Shown here in pieces: positions 53,987 to 56,106 of a stretch of 56,106 nucleotides of DNA. The notes beneath the pieces were generated by a model, which was given only the letters and a program-made list of their open reading frames with translations, did no database searches and was not told where the DNA came from. This DNA comes from Metabacillus rhizolycopersici. Its GTDB lineage: Bacteria > Bacillota > Bacilli > Bacillales > Bacillaceae. Both the position numbers and the translations under genes were made by a program. The DNA is taken from contig NZ_JAIQUM010000034.1 in NCBI RefSeq assembly GCF_020075705.1, forward strand, positions 1 through 56,106, given 5' to 3'. Numbering within the stretch: position 1 is the stretch's first letter; each line of letters starts with the position of its first letter.

Positions 53987-54529
53987 TTGATCATTTTCTA
54001 CCTGTGTTGCTCCACAATCGCGCCCTTTAATAGAATAAGAAACGGGCTTCGATTAGCTGGTTTAGTTCAACAAGCAGATGGAATTTGGCAATATATCGCT
54101 TTATTTTTAATATCAATATTACCATTACTGGATGTTTTTTATATTATTCCAGTAGGTATTGTGTTGGAGATGTCACCTGTAGCCGTTGGGATTATTGCTT
54201 TTTTAGGAAATTTTATTATGGTTTTAGTCTTTGCAATGTTTTTTAGACAAATTTCTGAATGGCGTAACAAACGGAGAGAAAAAAAAGGAAAATCGGAGCC
54301 TTCAAAAAGAGAAACTAGAGCCAGACATATTTGGGAAAAATATGGTCTTCCAGTGTTTTCTTTGCTTTCACCCTCGTTACTTGGAACAGATTTAGCTGCT
54401 TTAACAGCTCTTTTGCTTGGTTCATCTAGAATTAGAGTAATTACTTGGATGGGAATCAGTTTAGTCATTTGGTCAATTTTTATGACAGTTGGCTCTGTTT
54501 ATGGCCTCAAATACGTAAATTGGATTTAA
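53987..54529 (+). CDS. Small multidrug export-type membrane protein (COG2426)
   Basis: The open frame gives up to 180 residues with TM segments at about 38-62, 65-90, 120-145 and 150-175. Blocks IALFLISILPLLDVFYIIPVG, SPVAVGIIAFLGNF and YGLPVFSLLSPSLLGTDLAAL fit the Sm_multidrug_ex family of small membrane proteins whose transport role is poorly tested. The start is uncertain: TTG 53987 has only AAAAAAG upstream, and the first 30 residues do not look family-like. The next Met is at residue 63, inside the domain, so the 5' end may be damaged or use another start. Confidence 0.7.
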   Translation: MIIFYLCCSTIAPFNRIRNGLRLAGLVQQADGIWQYIALFLISILPLLDVFYIIPVGIVLEMSPVAVGIIAFLGNFIMVLVFAMFFRQISEWRNKRREKKGKSEPSKRETRARHIWEKYGLPVFSLLSPSLLGTDLAALTALLLGSSRIRVITWMGISLVIWSIFMTVGSVYGLKYVNWI

Positions 54530-54545
54530 ATTTAGACACCATAAC

Positions 54546-54581
54546 AAAAAACTATTTATCTAGTCAGTAAATAGTTTTTTT
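54546..54581 (+). terminator. Terminator of the membrane protein gene
   Basis: Stem AAAACTATTTA / TAAATAGTTTT with a 9-nt loop and a T run on the plus strand, about 17 bases after the stop codon. Confidence 0.8.
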
Positions 54582-54762
54582 GTTGTTAGCTAGAAATTGT
54601 TTTGATCTTCAATACTACTTTATTGCTCAGTGCGGTAGCATCTTTATATTCTTTACTATCAACTGGGTCCAAAAATTCCATTTTTTTGTTCTATGTTTTA
54701 TTAAACTAACGCACCCGTTACTTTAAGTAGATTATTTCACAATCATAGTAAGGTTCCACAGA

Positions 54763-54799
54763 AAAAGGCATTAATCCTTCCTGCTGAATCAATGCCTTT
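54763..54799 (-). terminator. Terminator of the MmcQ/YjbR gene
   Basis: Stem AAAGGCATT / AATGCCTTT with a loop of about 17 bases and T-rich tail on the minus strand, touching the stop codon. Confidence 0.65.
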
Positions 54800-55154
54800 A
54801 CTTTTTGAAATTAACTTTACTATTACTTTTTTTAGTTAACATATAGCTTTGTTTTATCATTTCGTAAATTTCTTCCTTTGGAACAGTACCGTCAAGAATT
54901 ATCGAATTCCAATGGTCCTTATTAAGATGAAATGCCGGAACTACCGAATTGTAAATCTGACGCCAATAATCTAAAAAACCGGGTTCACATTTCACATTAA
55001 TCCAAATATGGCCATCCTTTTCAAATATCCACGCAAACACTTTCTTGTTATCTATATGTCGTATTAAAGTCCAATTCTTATCGCGAAATGGATAATCTTC
55101 ATATGTATTACCAATCCCCAAACAGTAACCGATAGCTTCCTCTCTATTTTTCAT
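54798..55154 (-). CDS. MmcQ/YjbR-family protein
   Basis: 118 residues of the MmcQ/YjbR family (CyaY-like fold, described as DNA-binding): REEAIGYCLGIGNTYEDYPF at the N-terminus, WINVKCEPGFLDYWRQIYNS in the middle and HWNSIILDGTVPKEEIYEMI towards the C-terminus, which ends in a basic tail. It is monocistronic with its own terminator. The role is not known. Confidence 0.88.
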   Translation of the reverse strand: MKNREEAIGYCLGIGNTYEDYPFRDKNWTLIRHIDNKKVFAWIFEKDGHIWINVKCEPGFLDYWRQIYNSVVPAFHLNKDHWNSIILDGTVPKEEIYEMIKQSYMLTKKSNSKVNFKK

Positions 55155-55325
55155 TGTTAACCTCTTCTCTAACCTAATAACTTGCTAGTTTTTTAATAAA
55201 GCTGCATCCTTAATTATAACCCTTGGACCCTTTATTACACTAACCTGCTTCGTTGAACAAGAAAAAAAAATGACGAAGTAGCTGGTGATCTTTAACAATT
55301 GCACCTTTTGTGTTTCTAATTAATA
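55155..55325. other. Short intergenic region
   Basis: AT-rich, no gene seen; holds the MmcQ gene promoter. Confidence 0.4.
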
Positions 55326-55358
55326 AAAAAAGACAGAAAATGAACAATATTTCCTGTC
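55326..55358 (-). terminator. Terminator of the DUF4395 gene
   Basis: Stem GACAG(A)AAA / TTTCCTGTC with a run of seven T on the minus strand, just after the stop codon. Confidence 0.75.
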
Positions 55359-55375
55359 TCAACCATCACATTTAT

Positions 55376-55807
55376 TTATTGTTTATTTAGAGATCTTCTG
55401 TATTGGTATTGTTTCCAATGAAATCTTATATAGCAACCAACACAAAAACCTAAAATTGCAATAAATGCAGCTGCAGCAACCATAATGGTGAAGACATAAC
55501 CTAAAATGGTCCAATTCATTAGAAAACTTATTAATCCCCCTGCTAGACAAATGACCGCAATTGTCTGATTGAATTGCTGCTGATCCCATTCCTCAGGAAT
55601 ATATTGTGATGGGTGCTTTCTAAAAAACAGCTTAGCTAAACGCATTACAGGATTAAATCCAAAAAATAAACCCATTAAACCTGCTAAGAAAGGAATAGCA
55701 AGGATCCATTCTTGCTTAGTTATCCAGGTAAACAATACAGACACCACAATAAACCACTGATTTGTTCGCACAAGCGGACGAGGAACTGAACGTACTTGAC
55801 TTCCCAT
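55376..55807 (-). CDS. DUF4395 membrane protein
   Basis: 143 residues with the DUF4395 opening SVPRPLVRTNQWFIVVSVLF and four TM segments (about 17-35, 36-55, 83-102, 105-130), then FCVGCYI (a CxxGCxxY-like end typical of the family) and a basic tail. A TTG three codons upstream is open, but AAGGAAGG spacing favours the ATG at 55807. Function unknown; related proteins often sit with thioredoxin-like or sulfur-handling genes, none of which is seen here. Confidence 0.85.
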   Translation of the reverse strand: MGSQVRSVPRPLVRTNQWFIVVSVLFTWITKQEWILAIPFLAGLMGLFFGFNPVMRLAKLFFRKHPSQYIPEEWDQQQFNQTIAVICLAGGLISFLMNWTILGYVFTIMVAAAAFIAILGFCVGCYIRFHWKQYQYRRSLNKQ

Positions 55808-56106
55808 CAAATCCAACCTTCCTTGTCGTTTTTATATAATTTACTTTGATTTTACTCCTTTTTTCCTATTTTATTAAGAAAAAAAGATATAATAATTGAA
55901 CTCCAAACTGGTTTCTTCATTTTTAAAACCTCAATAAGGTAAAATTTAACCTTATTTTAGCACTACTTCTTCCACTAACCTCCCTCTATAAAGAAAGGAA
56001 TAACTCTGGATTCCTCGCTTATTCTTAAGATTTCATTATGATCTGTATTAGATAGCCATTAAAGCGATGGATGTAAGTTGAAAGTAAGGGTAATTTTGGT
56101 ACTGTA
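55808..56106. other. Terminal region without a recognisable gene
   Basis: AT-rich sequence holding the DUF4395 promoter. No coding frame or terminator is seen up to the window edge. Confidence 0.4.

Overview
The window is low-GC, AT-rich DNA with strong AGGAGG-type ribosome binding sites, some TTG and GTG starts, T-tailed intrinsic terminators and CcpA-type cre sites. Its gene families (ylbL, yhcR-like, DUF4317, DUF1284, PxpABC) are typical of Bacillaceae. I read it as the chromosome of an environmental Bacillus-like Firmicute; genus and species cannot be fixed from the sequence. No rRNA, tRNA or CRISPR array was seen.

Layout. Positions 1-700 hold a decayed AraC regulator. 0.7-25 kb is mostly housekeeping, almost all on the minus strand: a 2293-residue cell-wall-anchored nuclease/5'-nucleotidase (YhcR-like, LPNTA anchor), a MetE-like protein, PEP carboxylase, an OmpR-type two-component pair, a CE12-type esterase, a YlbL-like Lon/PDZ protease, an unusual TPR-dynamin GTPase, and small membrane, DUF1801 and SRPBCC proteins. 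24-28 kb is a scrap zone: a MarR gene with a nonsense codon, a 5'-truncated ferredoxin, intact DUF1284 and DUF4317 genes, and a MITE-like inverted-repeat element.

28-51 kb is an aromatic/alicyclic catabolic island, nearly all on the minus strand. Two SDRs (one strongly like levodione reductase) lie divergent to a TetR regulator. Two meta-cleavage operons follow. Operon A has a flavin-dependent aromatic hydroxylase, acetaldehyde dehydrogenase, 4-hydroxy-2-oxovalerate aldolase, a VOC-type extradiol dioxygenase and a C-C hydrolase. Operon B has a second hydroxylase, flavin reductase, FAD synthetase, an MhpB/LigB-type extradiol dioxygenase, a second C-C hydrolase, a dienoate hydratase and an MFS transporter. 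The two hydroxylases and two hydrolases are near-identical duplicates, while the two ring-cleavage dioxygenases belong to unrelated folds. Together the genes give a full route: phenol to catechol, ring fission, hydrolysis, hydration, aldol cleavage, then pyruvate plus acetyl-CoA. Between the operons lie an M20 amidohydrolase/MFS operon and two gene remnants (MocR, arylsulfatase). Upstream of operon B is a regulator that joins a DmpR/XylR-type aromatic sensor (XylR_N plus V4R) to a PucR/CdaR-type output. Both hydroxylase promoters share an inverted repeat and a perfect cre site, and three other promoters in the island carry cre matches.

51-56 kb returns to ordinary genes: the PxpBCA 5-oxoprolinase operon, a small multidrug-export-type membrane protein, a MmcQ/YjbR protein and a DUF4395 membrane protein.
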